From an uncultured Alphaproteobacteria bacterium (GTDB lineage: Bacteria > Pseudomonadota > Alphaproteobacteria > Micropepsales > Micropepsaceae), in the NCBI GenBank assembly GCA_903928515.1, contig CAIYRG010000367.1, forward strand, positions 1 to 36,174: DNA of 36,174 nt. The letters run 5' to 3'. The notes under the pieces were generated by a model. That model saw only the letters and a list, made by a program, of their open reading frames with translations. It did not search any database and was not told where the DNA came from. The first letter of the stretch is position 1. The number at the start of each line of letters is the position of its first letter. Position numbers and translations under genes: made by a program. Below are positions 22,642 through 30,815 of this stretch, piece by piece.

Positions 22642-23397
22642 ATGGCCAGCGTGACTCTCGGCGTGATTGGACTTGGCTCTGCGGCAATCGGCGCGGTTGG
22701 CGCTTCGAGCGCGGCCAATGCGCAAGAGGCGGCAGCAAACAACGCAACCGCCGTTCAGGAGCAAATGTATAACCAGACGGTTGCGCGCGAACAGCCGTAT
22801 GTGGCGGCTGGCGGCAATGCTCTGACAGCATTGATGCAGGGCGAAGGGTTGGCGACCGGTCAGAGCGATCCGAACGTCGCGAACGGGTCTTTGTCGGCAC
22901 CGTTCAACCCCGCGAACCTTGCGCAGACTCCGGGGTATCAGTTTGCGTTGCAGCAAGGCGAGCAGGGCGTTGCAGATCAGGCGAGCGCTACCGGTGGCGT
23001 GGGCGGCGGCAACACGCTCAAGGCGCTGACACAGTATGGCCAGGGCCTCGCCAGCACCACCTATCAGCAGCAGTTCAACGACTACCTTACGCAGCAGCAG
23101 CAGCAGTTCGGCAACCTTCAGACGCTGGCTGGATCGGGCCAGAATGCCGCTGCCAATCTCGGTGCGCTCGGGGCGCAGACTGGGCAGAATATCGGCAATA
23201 ACATCATTGGCGCGGGCAATGCGTCGGCGGCGGGCACTGTTGGTGCGACCAACGCGATTACCGGGGGCATCAACAACCTGTCGAGCAACTATCTGCTGAG
23301 TTCGTTGCTTGGCGGCGGTGGAAGCGGCTTGTTTAGCGGGGGCGGCGGGACCAGCGTATTCAACGGCGGCGGTGCCGTTGGCGGGGCCTCGGCATAA
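22642..23397 (+). CDS. Ejection / internal virion protein (small)
   Basis: A 251-residue protein rich in Gly, Ala, Gln and Asn. The N-terminus is a hydrophobic, glycine-zipper-like helix (VTLGVIGLGSAAIGAVGASSAA), followed by an Ala/Gln helical section, FALQQGEQGVADQASATGG, a Q-rich stretch (DYLTQQQQQFGNLQTL) and a Gly-rich tail. This matches small DNA-ejection proteins of podoviruses (P22 gp7 / T7 gp14 type), which enter the host envelope. It is the first of three such genes with overlapping stop/start codons. Confidence 0.7.
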   Translation: MASVTLGVIGLGSAAIGAVGASSAANAQEAAANNATAVQEQMYNQTVAREQPYVAAGGNALTALMQGEGLATGQSDPNVANGSLSAPFNPANLAQTPGYQFALQQGEQGVADQASATGGVGGGNTLKALTQYGQGLASTTYQQQFNDYLTQQQQQFGNLQTLAGSGQNAAANLGALGAQTGQNIGNNIIGAGNASAAGTVGATNAITGGINNLSSNYLLSSLLGGGGSGLFSGGGGTSVFNGGGAVGGASA

Positions 23398-24803
23398 TGC
23401 CGGTCGATGCCTCCATCCCGCTCGCGATCAACCCGCAGCCGCAAAACCAACTTGCGGAGGTCTATGGCACTGCGCTCAAAATCAAGCAGATGCAGATCGA
23501 CCAGCAGGAGCAGCAATATCAGGTGCAGCAGCGCAACGCATTGCGCTCGATCCTGACTGAGCCCGATGCGGTTGATCCAGGCACTGGGCGGATCAGCAAG
23601 AACGCTTTGTCGAAAGTGCTGCGGGTCGATCCTGCAACTGGCGAAAAACTGCTTTCGACCAACGCGCAAATTGATGAGCGTCTGGCGCAGGCCGATCACA
23701 CGAAGAGCGAAACCTATGTCACCAAGCAGAAGCTCCTTTCGGAAGGCGCGGGTGCGTCGGTGGTGGCTTATGACGAGGCTCTGAAAGAGGGAAAGAGCCC
23801 CGACGCCGCAAGGCTGGTGGCGCAGCAGGTCTATACTGAACAACTCGAAAGCCTTGGCAAGTCTGGCATGTTCAGTGTGGACGAGATTGATAAATTGCCG
23901 GGCGATTTCGACCCGATTCGCACCCGTTCGTCTGCTTTGACGCTTGAGCAGGCGATCAAACAGCGCGAAACCGAAAGCCGCGAAAAGCAGACGGAGGCCG
24001 CTCTTGGCGAGCGCACGCGGCATGACAGGGTAACAGAAAAACGGGCTCAGGAAAGCGCCGACACCAAGGGCGAGCAAATCCTGACCGACCCGAAAACCAA
24101 CACGCAATACATTTTCAACCCGACCGCCCCGGCCGGGCAGAAGTTCACCACGCTTGATGGCAAGCCCTATATCCCGCAAGGTGCGCAGAAGATCGCGGGT
24201 GGCACGCCGCGCTCTGCCGCTGCCATGGCGACGCAAAAATACATGGAAGAGCATCCGGGCGCGACGGCTGAGGAGCTGGTCAAGTTCAACTCTGACCTTG
24301 CGTCCGGCCGGGCAGCGGGAACCTATACCGGCAAGCGCGGCGCACAGCTTGAGCAGGGCGTGAAGGCGATTGATGGCCTGATCGATCAGGCCAAGGCGGT
24401 CTATGCGAAACTGCCGCGCGGCCGGTTCATGCCTTACAACAAAATGCAGCAAGCGTTTGAGAGGGGCACCGCCGATCCCGACCAAGCTGAGGCGTTCGTC
24501 GCGACGGAGGCTGTCGTCAACCAGTGGGCCCGGAATATCAGCCCGACCGGGCAACTCACCGTCAGCGCGGTCAAGCGCGGCGAAGAAATGCTGTCGTCTG
24601 CAACAAGCCATGAAGCCTATGAGCGCGTGCTTGACCGGATGGCCAAGGAAAGCGTTGTTGAGCGCGCCAGCTTGCCGCAGAAGGGCGAGAGTGAGGGCAA
24701 ACACCCGCCGCTAAGCATGCTCAGCCGCGACAAAATCACCACCTTCAAGAACGGCCAGAGGTGGACAATCGGACCCGATGGCAACGCTCGGCAGGTGCAA
24801 TAA
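23397..24803 (+). CDS. Ejection / internal virion protein (coiled coil)
   Basis: A 468-residue, highly helical and charged protein: Q-rich coiled coil at residues 25-50 (ALKIKQMQIDQQEQQYQVQQ), a later one near 185-215 (EQAIKQRETESREKQTEAAL), and a globular-looking C-terminal half. Its place between the small ejection protein and the large peptidase-bearing protein corresponds to P22 gp20. TAATG overlaps at both ends. No enzymatic motif recognised. Confidence 0.65.
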   Translation: MPVDASIPLAINPQPQNQLAEVYGTALKIKQMQIDQQEQQYQVQQRNALRSILTEPDAVDPGTGRISKNALSKVLRVDPATGEKLLSTNAQIDERLAQADHTKSETYVTKQKLLSEGAGASVVAYDEALKEGKSPDAARLVAQQVYTEQLESLGKSGMFSVDEIDKLPGDFDPIRTRSSALTLEQAIKQRETESREKQTEAALGERTRHDRVTEKRAQESADTKGEQILTDPKTNTQYIFNPTAPAGQKFTTLDGKPYIPQGAQKIAGGTPRSAAAMATQKYMEEHPGATAEELVKFNSDLASGRAAGTYTGKRGAQLEQGVKAIDGLIDQAKAVYAKLPRGRFMPYNKMQQAFERGTADPDQAEAFVATEAVVNQWARNISPTGQLTVSAVKRGEEMLSSATSHEAYERVLDRMAKESVVERASLPQKGESEGKHPPLSMLSRDKITTFKNGQRWTIGPDGNARQVQ

Positions 24804-26962
24804 TGGGGTGGGAAGTCGCATCGGAGGCGCCAGCGCCGAAAGTGGACACGCATCAAGACTTCCATGCCTTGATGGACAGCACATTTGGCAAAGGCAAATG
24901 GCACCAGAAGGGCGGGTATCGCACGCCGGAACGCGAGAACGAATTGCGCGCGGAAGGCGCCGGCACAGTCAAGCCGGGCAAGACGTCCGACCACAGCAAG
25001 GGCACGCCCGAAAACCCCGGCGCCTATGACATCGTGGTAGACGGCCTCAATCCCCGGCAGGTGGCGCGCAGGCTGCAAGAGACCGGCGCGGACTTCGTGC
25101 ACTTCTATCCCGAAGGCCAGCGCGCGACACAGGGCGCGCATTTGCACGTTTCTGTTCCCACCGGAGCCGCGTCAGGCGCAAAACCGCATGCGGGTGGCGA
25201 TGAGTGGCAGGTTGCGTCTGAGGCACCTATCAACAAGCCACAGGGCAAACCACAGGCAAAACCACCTGAAAAGCGCTCCACCCTTGGTCAGATCGCCGAC
25301 ACGTTCATGGACGTGCCGCGCGAGGCCGTGCACGCAACGCGTGAAGCGCAGGCGGAGTTCAACAAAGAATGGAAAAAACCGGTCGATACCAGGCCCAGCA
25401 ACCTCGGGCTGGGCTATCTGTACAAGGGGCTAGAGCTGGCCCTTGATGACCTGGGCATATTCGGCGCGCCGCTGACGGGTGCGTTGACATCGATCGTCGG
25501 GCGCCCGGTCGAGACAGCAACCGGTGGGCGCGTCTCAAAGCGGATTGTCGGCAATGTCGCGGCGCTGGCCTTGCCGTTTGCTGGTGAGGCGAAGGGCGCG
25601 GTTGAACTGAACGCTGTCACCAAGGAAACCGGGCTCGGGGCAAACGCGGCGCGCAGGTTGATCGAGACGCGGCGCGCGCCCGCACCCGCTGTCGTTGCGC
25701 CTAAAGCAGGCGTGCCCGCTGTGGCCCACAAGCCCGGCTATGCAGAAACCGCTGCGGCTGTCGGACCTGTCAACGCGGCTAAAGCGCTCGCCCAGCCGGT
25801 TGATGCCGCACACGCCGCGCGCGTGGCACGTCTCGAAAAGGATGACATTTTCGTCACGCCCGGCATGCGGCTGGGCGGCAAGGCGAAGATCATCGAAGAC
25901 GCATCGACGTCGAACCCGACGCGCGGTCATGCCGTGGTTGAGGCGCGCAACCGCTCGATTGAAAGCATGAACACCGCGCTTTACAACAAGGCGCTGGCCC
26001 CGATCGGCGGCAAGATGCCCGATGGCATCCCGGTCGGGCGCGAAGGCGTCAAAGCGGTCGGGGCGAAGTTGAGTGCGGCCTATAATGCGATCCTGCCAAA
26101 AGTGGTGGTGACGATCGATGACGAAGCTTTGAATGGCCTCGCGTCTCTCGAAAAGGCGTCGGACAAGTTGGGAGCGCCACAGGCGGCACAATTCCGCGCG
26201 ATCGTCAATCAGGACGTGCTGCACCATTTGCCGATTGGCGAAACCTCGAATGGCGAAAAGTTCAAGGCCGTCGAGAGCGATCTGTTGCGCCAGTCGCGCG
26301 CGTTCAAGGGCTCGCAAGACCCCAACCAGCGCGCCATGGGCCACATGCTTGACGACGTGCTTGACGTGGTGACAGACGCTGCAGAGCGTCACTCGCCATC
26401 CGGGGTTCGTGACCAACTCAAGAAGGTCAACACCGGGTACGCCATTTTTACGCGCATTCAGGATGCCGCAACACGCCGCATTGCGACACAGCCCGGCGTC
26501 AATCCCGGCACAATCACGCCCGGCGATCTGGTCGCGGCGGTGCGCAAGGGTGACCGCACCGTGCGTAAAGGCGCCTTCGCGCGCGGCGATGCGCTGTTGC
26601 AGGGTTTTGCCGAAGATGCCGAAGCCGTGCTGCCCAGCAAGGTTTCAGACAGCGGAACGGCAACGCGGCTGAACGTCACCCGGCCGGGCATGATTGGCGC
26701 GGCGGTTGGCGGATCGATGGGCGGTGTCCCCGGTGCGGCGGCGGGCGCTGTTGCGGGCATCGCGGATCAGGGGTTGAGCGCGGGAACCAATGCACTCGCC
26801 CGCCACTTGTTGATGCGCACGGTCAACAACAGCGCCACCGTGCCGGGCAAGGGCAACTACCTCTTGCAGGCATCCCGGCGCCTTCAAGCCAACGACTACG
26901 GCCGCACCGCCGCGCAACTCGGCGCGGTGTCTGGCGCGAACAACCAGGCGAACGGGCAATGA
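24803..26962 (+). CDS. Large ejection protein with N-terminal M15-like peptidase domain
   Basis: A 719-residue protein. Residues about 28-118 look like an M15-type peptidoglycan peptidase: GGYRTPERENEL (37-48), TSDHSKG with His64, GAYDIV with Asp76, and GAHLHVSV with His113/His115 supply the expected zinc ligands. WEVASEAP/WQVASEAP occurs at the N-terminus and again near residue 132, flanking this domain. The rest is long and helical with a Gly-rich hydrophobic segment (AAVGGSMGGVPGAAAGAVAG) near residue 650 that could insert in membrane. By position it is the gp16-like ejection protein; the peptidase would open the cell wall for DNA entry. ATG 24803 overlaps the previous stop. Confidence 0.72.
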   Translation: MGWEVASEAPAPKVDTHQDFHALMDSTFGKGKWHQKGGYRTPERENELRAEGAGTVKPGKTSDHSKGTPENPGAYDIVVDGLNPRQVARRLQETGADFVHFYPEGQRATQGAHLHVSVPTGAASGAKPHAGGDEWQVASEAPINKPQGKPQAKPPEKRSTLGQIADTFMDVPREAVHATREAQAEFNKEWKKPVDTRPSNLGLGYLYKGLELALDDLGIFGAPLTGALTSIVGRPVETATGGRVSKRIVGNVAALALPFAGEAKGAVELNAVTKETGLGANAARRLIETRRAPAPAVVAPKAGVPAVAHKPGYAETAAAVGPVNAAKALAQPVDAAHAARVARLEKDDIFVTPGMRLGGKAKIIEDASTSNPTRGHAVVEARNRSIESMNTALYNKALAPIGGKMPDGIPVGREGVKAVGAKLSAAYNAILPKVVVTIDDEALNGLASLEKASDKLGAPQAAQFRAIVNQDVLHHLPIGETSNGEKFKAVESDLLRQSRAFKGSQDPNQRAMGHMLDDVLDVVTDAAERHSPSGVRDQLKKVNTGYAIFTRIQDAATRRIATQPGVNPGTITPGDLVAAVRKGDRTVRKGAFARGDALLQGFAEDAEAVLPSKVSDSGTATRLNVTRPGMIGAAVGGSMGGVPGAAAGAVAGIADQGLSAGTNALARHLLMRTVNNSATVPGKGNYLLQASRRLQANDYGRTAAQLGAVSGANNQANGQ

Positions 26963-28278
26963 GGGTGCTTTGCATCGATGGAGAGTTCTCCGGGCTCGAT
27001 TTCTGCCTGCGATGCATTGCGGACGGTCACGACGTGCGGCTATTCCGCCCGACACCCCGCCCGATCGGCGTCGGCTTCAAGGGGCTCAAAATCGTTGACG
27101 ATTGGCGCACATCGATGGCCTGGGCGAAAGAGGGCTTGATCCTGACCACCGGCAACGCGAAATGGCTGGCGGAGCTGGACCGCTACCGGGATTTGGGCTT
27201 CAAGATATTCTCGCCCACCGTCGCCAGCGCAAACCTCGAAATCAACCGTGAAGCCGGTATGAAGGCGATGCAGTCGATCGGGATCGACCTACCGCACTAT
27301 CAGACGTTCCCGACCCTTGAGGCTGCTGAGGCGTTCGCGCGCAAGTCCGACCAGCCCTATGTGTTCAAGCCGATGGGCTCGGAAGAGGACAAGGCGCTCA
27401 CCTATGTCAGCAACAGCCCCGCCGATATGTGCGGGTGGATTCGGCGCCAGATCGATCGCGGCATGCGGCTGAAGGCGCCGTGCATGCTGCAAGAGAAAAT
27501 CGACATGGTTTCAGAGTTCGGCGTGTCGGGATGGTTTGGGCCTGAGGGCTTCCTGCCGAACAAGTGGCAGATCGCCTTCGAGCACAAGCCTTTGATGAAT
27601 GGCAACATCGGCCCCGCGACCGGCGAAATGGGCACTGTCTGTCAGTATGTCGAGACAGACCCCATTGCCGAAGCAATGCTGCTACCTATGGCCCCGATCC
27701 TGCAAGCGCTGGGCCATCGCGGAGACTTTGCCATCGGCGCCGGCGTCGATAGCAAGGGCAAGGTTTGGCCGTTCGAGTTCACGGCGCGGCTAGGCTGGCC
27801 CGCGTTCTATATCCAGATCGCCAGCCACAAGGGCGATGTTGCGCAGTGGATGCGCGACCTTCTCGACGGCGAGGACACGCTTGAAGTTGACTACCGGCCA
27901 TCGATCGGCGTTTGCATGTGCCAACCACCTTTCCCGCAATGGAACGGCAAGGCTGAGAACGTCGAAGGCAATCCGATCTGCGGTATGGATGACGTGTGGG
28001 ACCAGTGCCACCCGGTCATGATGATGCAAGGCAAGGGCCCATGCATGGACGGCGAGAAGGTTGTCGATCAGCCGTGCCACCAGACGGCGGGCGAGTTGGT
28101 GACCGTCGTGACAGGGCTGGGGGCGACGGTATCGAAGGCGCGCAAATCGTGCTATGGGGCGGTCAAGCAAATCACTTTCAGTGACCGCATGTATCGCACC
28201 GACATTGGCGAAGGTCTGGAAAAGACACTGCCTATGTTGCATAAGTGGTCGATCGCAACCGAAATGGATTACGAATGA
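26959..28278 (+). CDS. PurD-like ATP-grasp protein
   Basis: A 439-residue protein related to GARS (phosphoribosylamine-glycine ligase) ATP-grasp enzymes. An N-terminal alpha/beta domain (MRVLCIDGEFSGLDFCLRC) leads to NREAGMKAMQSIGIDLPHYQ (96-115), the Lys-bearing strand YVFKPMGS (134-141), IGPATGEMGTV (217-227, compare the family's PNTGGMG) and the metal site FEFTARLGWP (272-281). The family ligates a carboxylate to an amine with ATP. The C-terminal 150 residues have eight or more Cys and are not GARS-like. No other purine gene is present, so a different substrate is likely. It overlaps the ejection gene and the tailspike gene. Confidence 0.75.
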   Translation: MRVLCIDGEFSGLDFCLRCIADGHDVRLFRPTPRPIGVGFKGLKIVDDWRTSMAWAKEGLILTTGNAKWLAELDRYRDLGFKIFSPTVASANLEINREAGMKAMQSIGIDLPHYQTFPTLEAAEAFARKSDQPYVFKPMGSEEDKALTYVSNSPADMCGWIRRQIDRGMRLKAPCMLQEKIDMVSEFGVSGWFGPEGFLPNKWQIAFEHKPLMNGNIGPATGEMGTVCQYVETDPIAEAMLLPMAPILQALGHRGDFAIGAGVDSKGKVWPFEFTARLGWPAFYIQIASHKGDVAQWMRDLLDGEDTLEVDYRPSIGVCMCQPPFPQWNGKAENVEGNPICGMDDVWDQCHPVMMMQGKGPCMDGEKVVDQPCHQTAGELVTVVTGLGATVSKARKSCYGAVKQITFSDRMYRTDIGEGLEKTLPMLHKWSIATEMDYE

Positions 28279-30194
28279 CAGTCACCCCGGTCCTTTCGCC
28301 AACCGCGATCTTTCACCAGGACACCGCTGCGGGTGAGCCTGCATCGGGCTACAAGCTGTTCACATACGCGGCCGGAACGACCACCAAGCAATCGACTTAC
28401 ACCGATTCGACGGGCGGGACGCAAAACACCAACCCGGTGGTCCTCGACACCAACGGCAACGCCAATCTCTGGCTTGACCCTGCCCTGAAATACAAGTTCG
28501 AGTTCGCGCTGCCGACCGACACCGACCCGCCGACTGCGCCAATCTGGACTGTTGACAACATTACCCCGCAAAGTGTGGTGTCGTCGTTCATGGCCGGGCT
28601 GTTGACGTCGGTGAGTTCGACCGCCCTTTTGGAAGCGGTCACTTACACCCCGTCCGGCTCTTCGACGCCCATCCCGTTGCAGACATTCTTCGGGGAAACC
28701 GTGAACCTGGCTGATTTCACCGGAGCGGACCCAACGGGCGCAACGGACAGTTCGGGGGCTCTGGCGCTCGCACAAGCCGCGCTCGGCTCGCAGGGCGGCG
28801 TCATCCGGGTTCGCGGCTGGTACTATTTTGCGAGTGCGGTCACCCTAAATAATGGCGTCGTGCTGGTGGGGTCCGCCATTTCGGTCGGACAGCGGACCAA
28901 CGCCGATTACAGCACTAGCACGATTTCTTCTGCGCTGATCTTTGCGGGCTCCAATCCGATCACGATGAGCACGATGTCGGGCGTTGAAAACTGCCTTATT
29001 ATCGAAAAGAATATCTCGCCGCTGGGCACATATCCACTGCCCTTTGCCAACGCGACGGTCGCGGGCAATGCGGTTGCGGCGTTCTCGGGTAATGCGTTTG
29101 TCCCGGCGTCTGGTGTGACGATCAACGATATTCGACTGAAGAATGTTCTCATTCTCGGGTTTGGCTATGCGTTCAATGGACTGTCGGCGACAGGGCTCAA
29201 CCGTCCGTGGTTCGAGCGGGTTTATATGGACTGCACCAACGGAATTCACGTCGTCAACGTGTTCGAGGTCGGGCGGGCCTTGCAGTGCGAGTGTTGGGAG
29301 TTCACTACCACCAACCAGTCATTTACGACCGACGCGCTGATTACCCGCACCGGCACCGCGTATTTCGCGGGGGCCAACGCAACTTGGTTCGATTACGAAG
29401 ATTGCTTTGAGTTCGGCTGGCAGATCGGCTTTGAAGTCGATGCGGTGCAAGCGGTGCGGCACATCAATTGCGGCGTCGATGGGCCTGCGACCAGCCAGCC
29501 AGGCTCCGGGTGCATCGGCTGGCTTTATACCGGGTCGATCAATATCATCGAGAATATCTGCCCGATCATAGCCGCGCAGGCCAACACCGGGATTGAGGTC
29601 AACACCAGCGCGCAAAACACTGTGTTCGACTTCAAGCTGATCGGCGGGCAGTTCATCGGCAACATCAGCGCGAACGGCTACATCAATCTTGTCACAGCGG
29701 GCTCTTGGTCGGTCTCTAATGCATTCTTTTCGGACAACGACGCGGTCGGTCATATCAAGGTCGCGACGGGCGTTGGACCTGGCACGATCGACCAGTGCAC
29801 ATTTGCCAACCTGGGCGCGACACAGCCTGTTTTCGGCGCCGGTGCGGCGAACGTCTCCTATTCGCAAAACAAGCTGGCAGGCACGTATTCGGTCACCCCG
29901 CCATGGTCGCAGGCGTGGTCAAATGTTACCGGTTCCCGGTCTGCCGGGACGGCTTACCCCAACAACACCGCGCAAGAAATAACTGTCATGATTTCCGTAT
30001 CTTCAAACGAGTCCGGTGCCGATTATCAAGGAACTCTTGTAGTCGGTGGTGTTACCATCGCCAACGACTTTATCGGCGGCCAGTACACAGGGCATAGAAC
30101 TATAGTGTTGTCTTTCCCTGTCGCGGTTGGAAAAACCTATCAGATTAATTTGGGAACGGGGGGGGCGGTGACCAACTGGGCTGAATTCCGATGA
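28275..30194 (+). CDS. Tailspike-like protein, beta-helix
   Basis: A 639-residue protein. The first 110 residues (SPTAIFHQDTAAGEPASGYKLFTYAAG and VVLDTNGNANLWLDP, quoted in part) form a virion-binding-like head domain found on podovirus fibres. From about 150 (NLADFTGADPTGATDSSGAL) starts a Pectate_lyase_3-type right-handed beta-helix, a fold used by tailspikes that bind or cut surface polysaccharide. The C-terminal 130 residues are a separate beta region. No catalytic residues can be assigned. Likely receptor-binding spike. ATG overlaps the ATP-grasp stop. Confidence 0.78.
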   Translation: MTVTPVLSPTAIFHQDTAAGEPASGYKLFTYAAGTTTKQSTYTDSTGGTQNTNPVVLDTNGNANLWLDPALKYKFEFALPTDTDPPTAPIWTVDNITPQSVVSSFMAGLLTSVSSTALLEAVTYTPSGSSTPIPLQTFFGETVNLADFTGADPTGATDSSGALALAQAALGSQGGVIRVRGWYYFASAVTLNNGVVLVGSAISVGQRTNADYSTSTISSALIFAGSNPITMSTMSGVENCLIIEKNISPLGTYPLPFANATVAGNAVAAFSGNAFVPASGVTINDIRLKNVLILGFGYAFNGLSATGLNRPWFERVYMDCTNGIHVVNVFEVGRALQCECWEFTTTNQSFTTDALITRTGTAYFAGANATWFDYEDCFEFGWQIGFEVDAVQAVRHINCGVDGPATSQPGSGCIGWLYTGSINIIENICPIIAAQANTGIEVNTSAQNTVFDFKLIGGQFIGNISANGYINLVTAGSWSVSNAFFSDNDAVGHIKVATGVGPGTIDQCTFANLGATQPVFGAGAANVSYSQNKLAGTYSVTPPWSQAWSNVTGSRSAGTAYPNNTAQEITVMISVSSNESGADYQGTLVVGGVTIANDFIGGQYTGHRTIVLSFPVAVGKTYQINLGTGGAVTNWAEFR

Positions 30195-30451
30195 GCGACC
30201 CCACCAACTCAGACCTGCATAGGGATTTTGGCAGAATGGAAGGCGAACTCGTTTCGATGAAGGGCGAGATCACCGAAATAAAAATCATTCTCAGTGAAAT
30301 CCGCGCCCGCCTTGGTTCCATGGAGACAAAGCAAGCTGTTGATCACAAGTCCAACGGGAATAGCTGGAAAATGGTATGGGCTTGCGTCGGGGCCGGCTGG
30401 ACTTTGTTCGTGATGGTCGGGGCTGCGGCTCTCAACCACTATTGGAAGTGA
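30191..30451 (+). CDS. XhlA-like coiled-coil/membrane protein, copy 1
   Basis: An 86-residue protein: soluble N-terminus with a heptad-like coiled coil (DLHRDFGRMEGELVSMKGEI...) and one C-terminal membrane helix (WTLFVMVGAAALNHYW). The layout fits the haemolysin XhlA family, associated with phage lysis. A paralogue with the same DLHRD.GRMEG start and HYWK/HFWK end lies at 33252-33503. ATGA overlap with the tailspike gene. Confidence 0.65.
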   Translation: MSDPTNSDLHRDFGRMEGELVSMKGEITEIKIILSEIRARLGSMETKQAVDHKSNGNSWKMVWACVGAGWTLFVMVGAAALNHYWK

Positions 30452-30462
30452 AGGATCGAACG

Positions 30463-30813
30463 ATGAAGCGTTTTGCACTCACAATCTTTGCACTCGCAAT
30501 CTCTATGCTGCTCGCGCCCGCCGTGGCTTTGGCGCAGAACGTGCCGTCTTACACGTCGGGACAGGTGGTCAATGGCCGGGGCTTTTCAGCCATGGCGTTG
30601 ACCTGCACAGTCGCGCCCAGCTCGGGGACGTTCTCGATCAGCCCTGACAACAACAACGATTTTATCGCGCAAACCGGCACCCTCAACAACTCTTCGGGGA
30701 TAACCACGACGGCCAACATCACACAGGCAGGGACTTATTTCATCTTGATTTTCCAGCAATATTTCGTCGCGAATTTCACGAACGGAACGTGCTTTCTGGT
30801 TGGGGTGCAGTGA
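30463..30813 (+). CDS. Small secreted protein
   Basis: A 116-residue protein with a clear Sec signal peptide: basic MKR, hydrophobic core FALTIFALAISMLLAPAV, and cleavage after ALA before QN. The mature part (about 92 residues) is Thr/Ser/Asn-rich with beta character (GTFSISPDNNNDF, TYFILIFQQYFVANF) and two Cys that may form a disulfide (ALTCTV, NGTCFL). It would be exported to the periplasm, unusual inside a tail-protein cluster. No family recognised. Confidence 0.65.
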   Translation: MKRFALTIFALAISMLLAPAVALAQNVPSYTSGQVVNGRGFSAMALTCTVAPSSGTFSISPDNNNDFIAQTGTLNNSSGITTTANITQAGTYFILIFQQYFVANFTNGTCFLVGVQ

Positions 30814-30815
30814 CC

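Noticed and set aside
23289-24704. Minus-strand open frame of 471 codons opposite an ejection gene
   Set aside because: Shadow of the coiled-coil ejection protein; it would also break the run of overlapping plus-strand genes.
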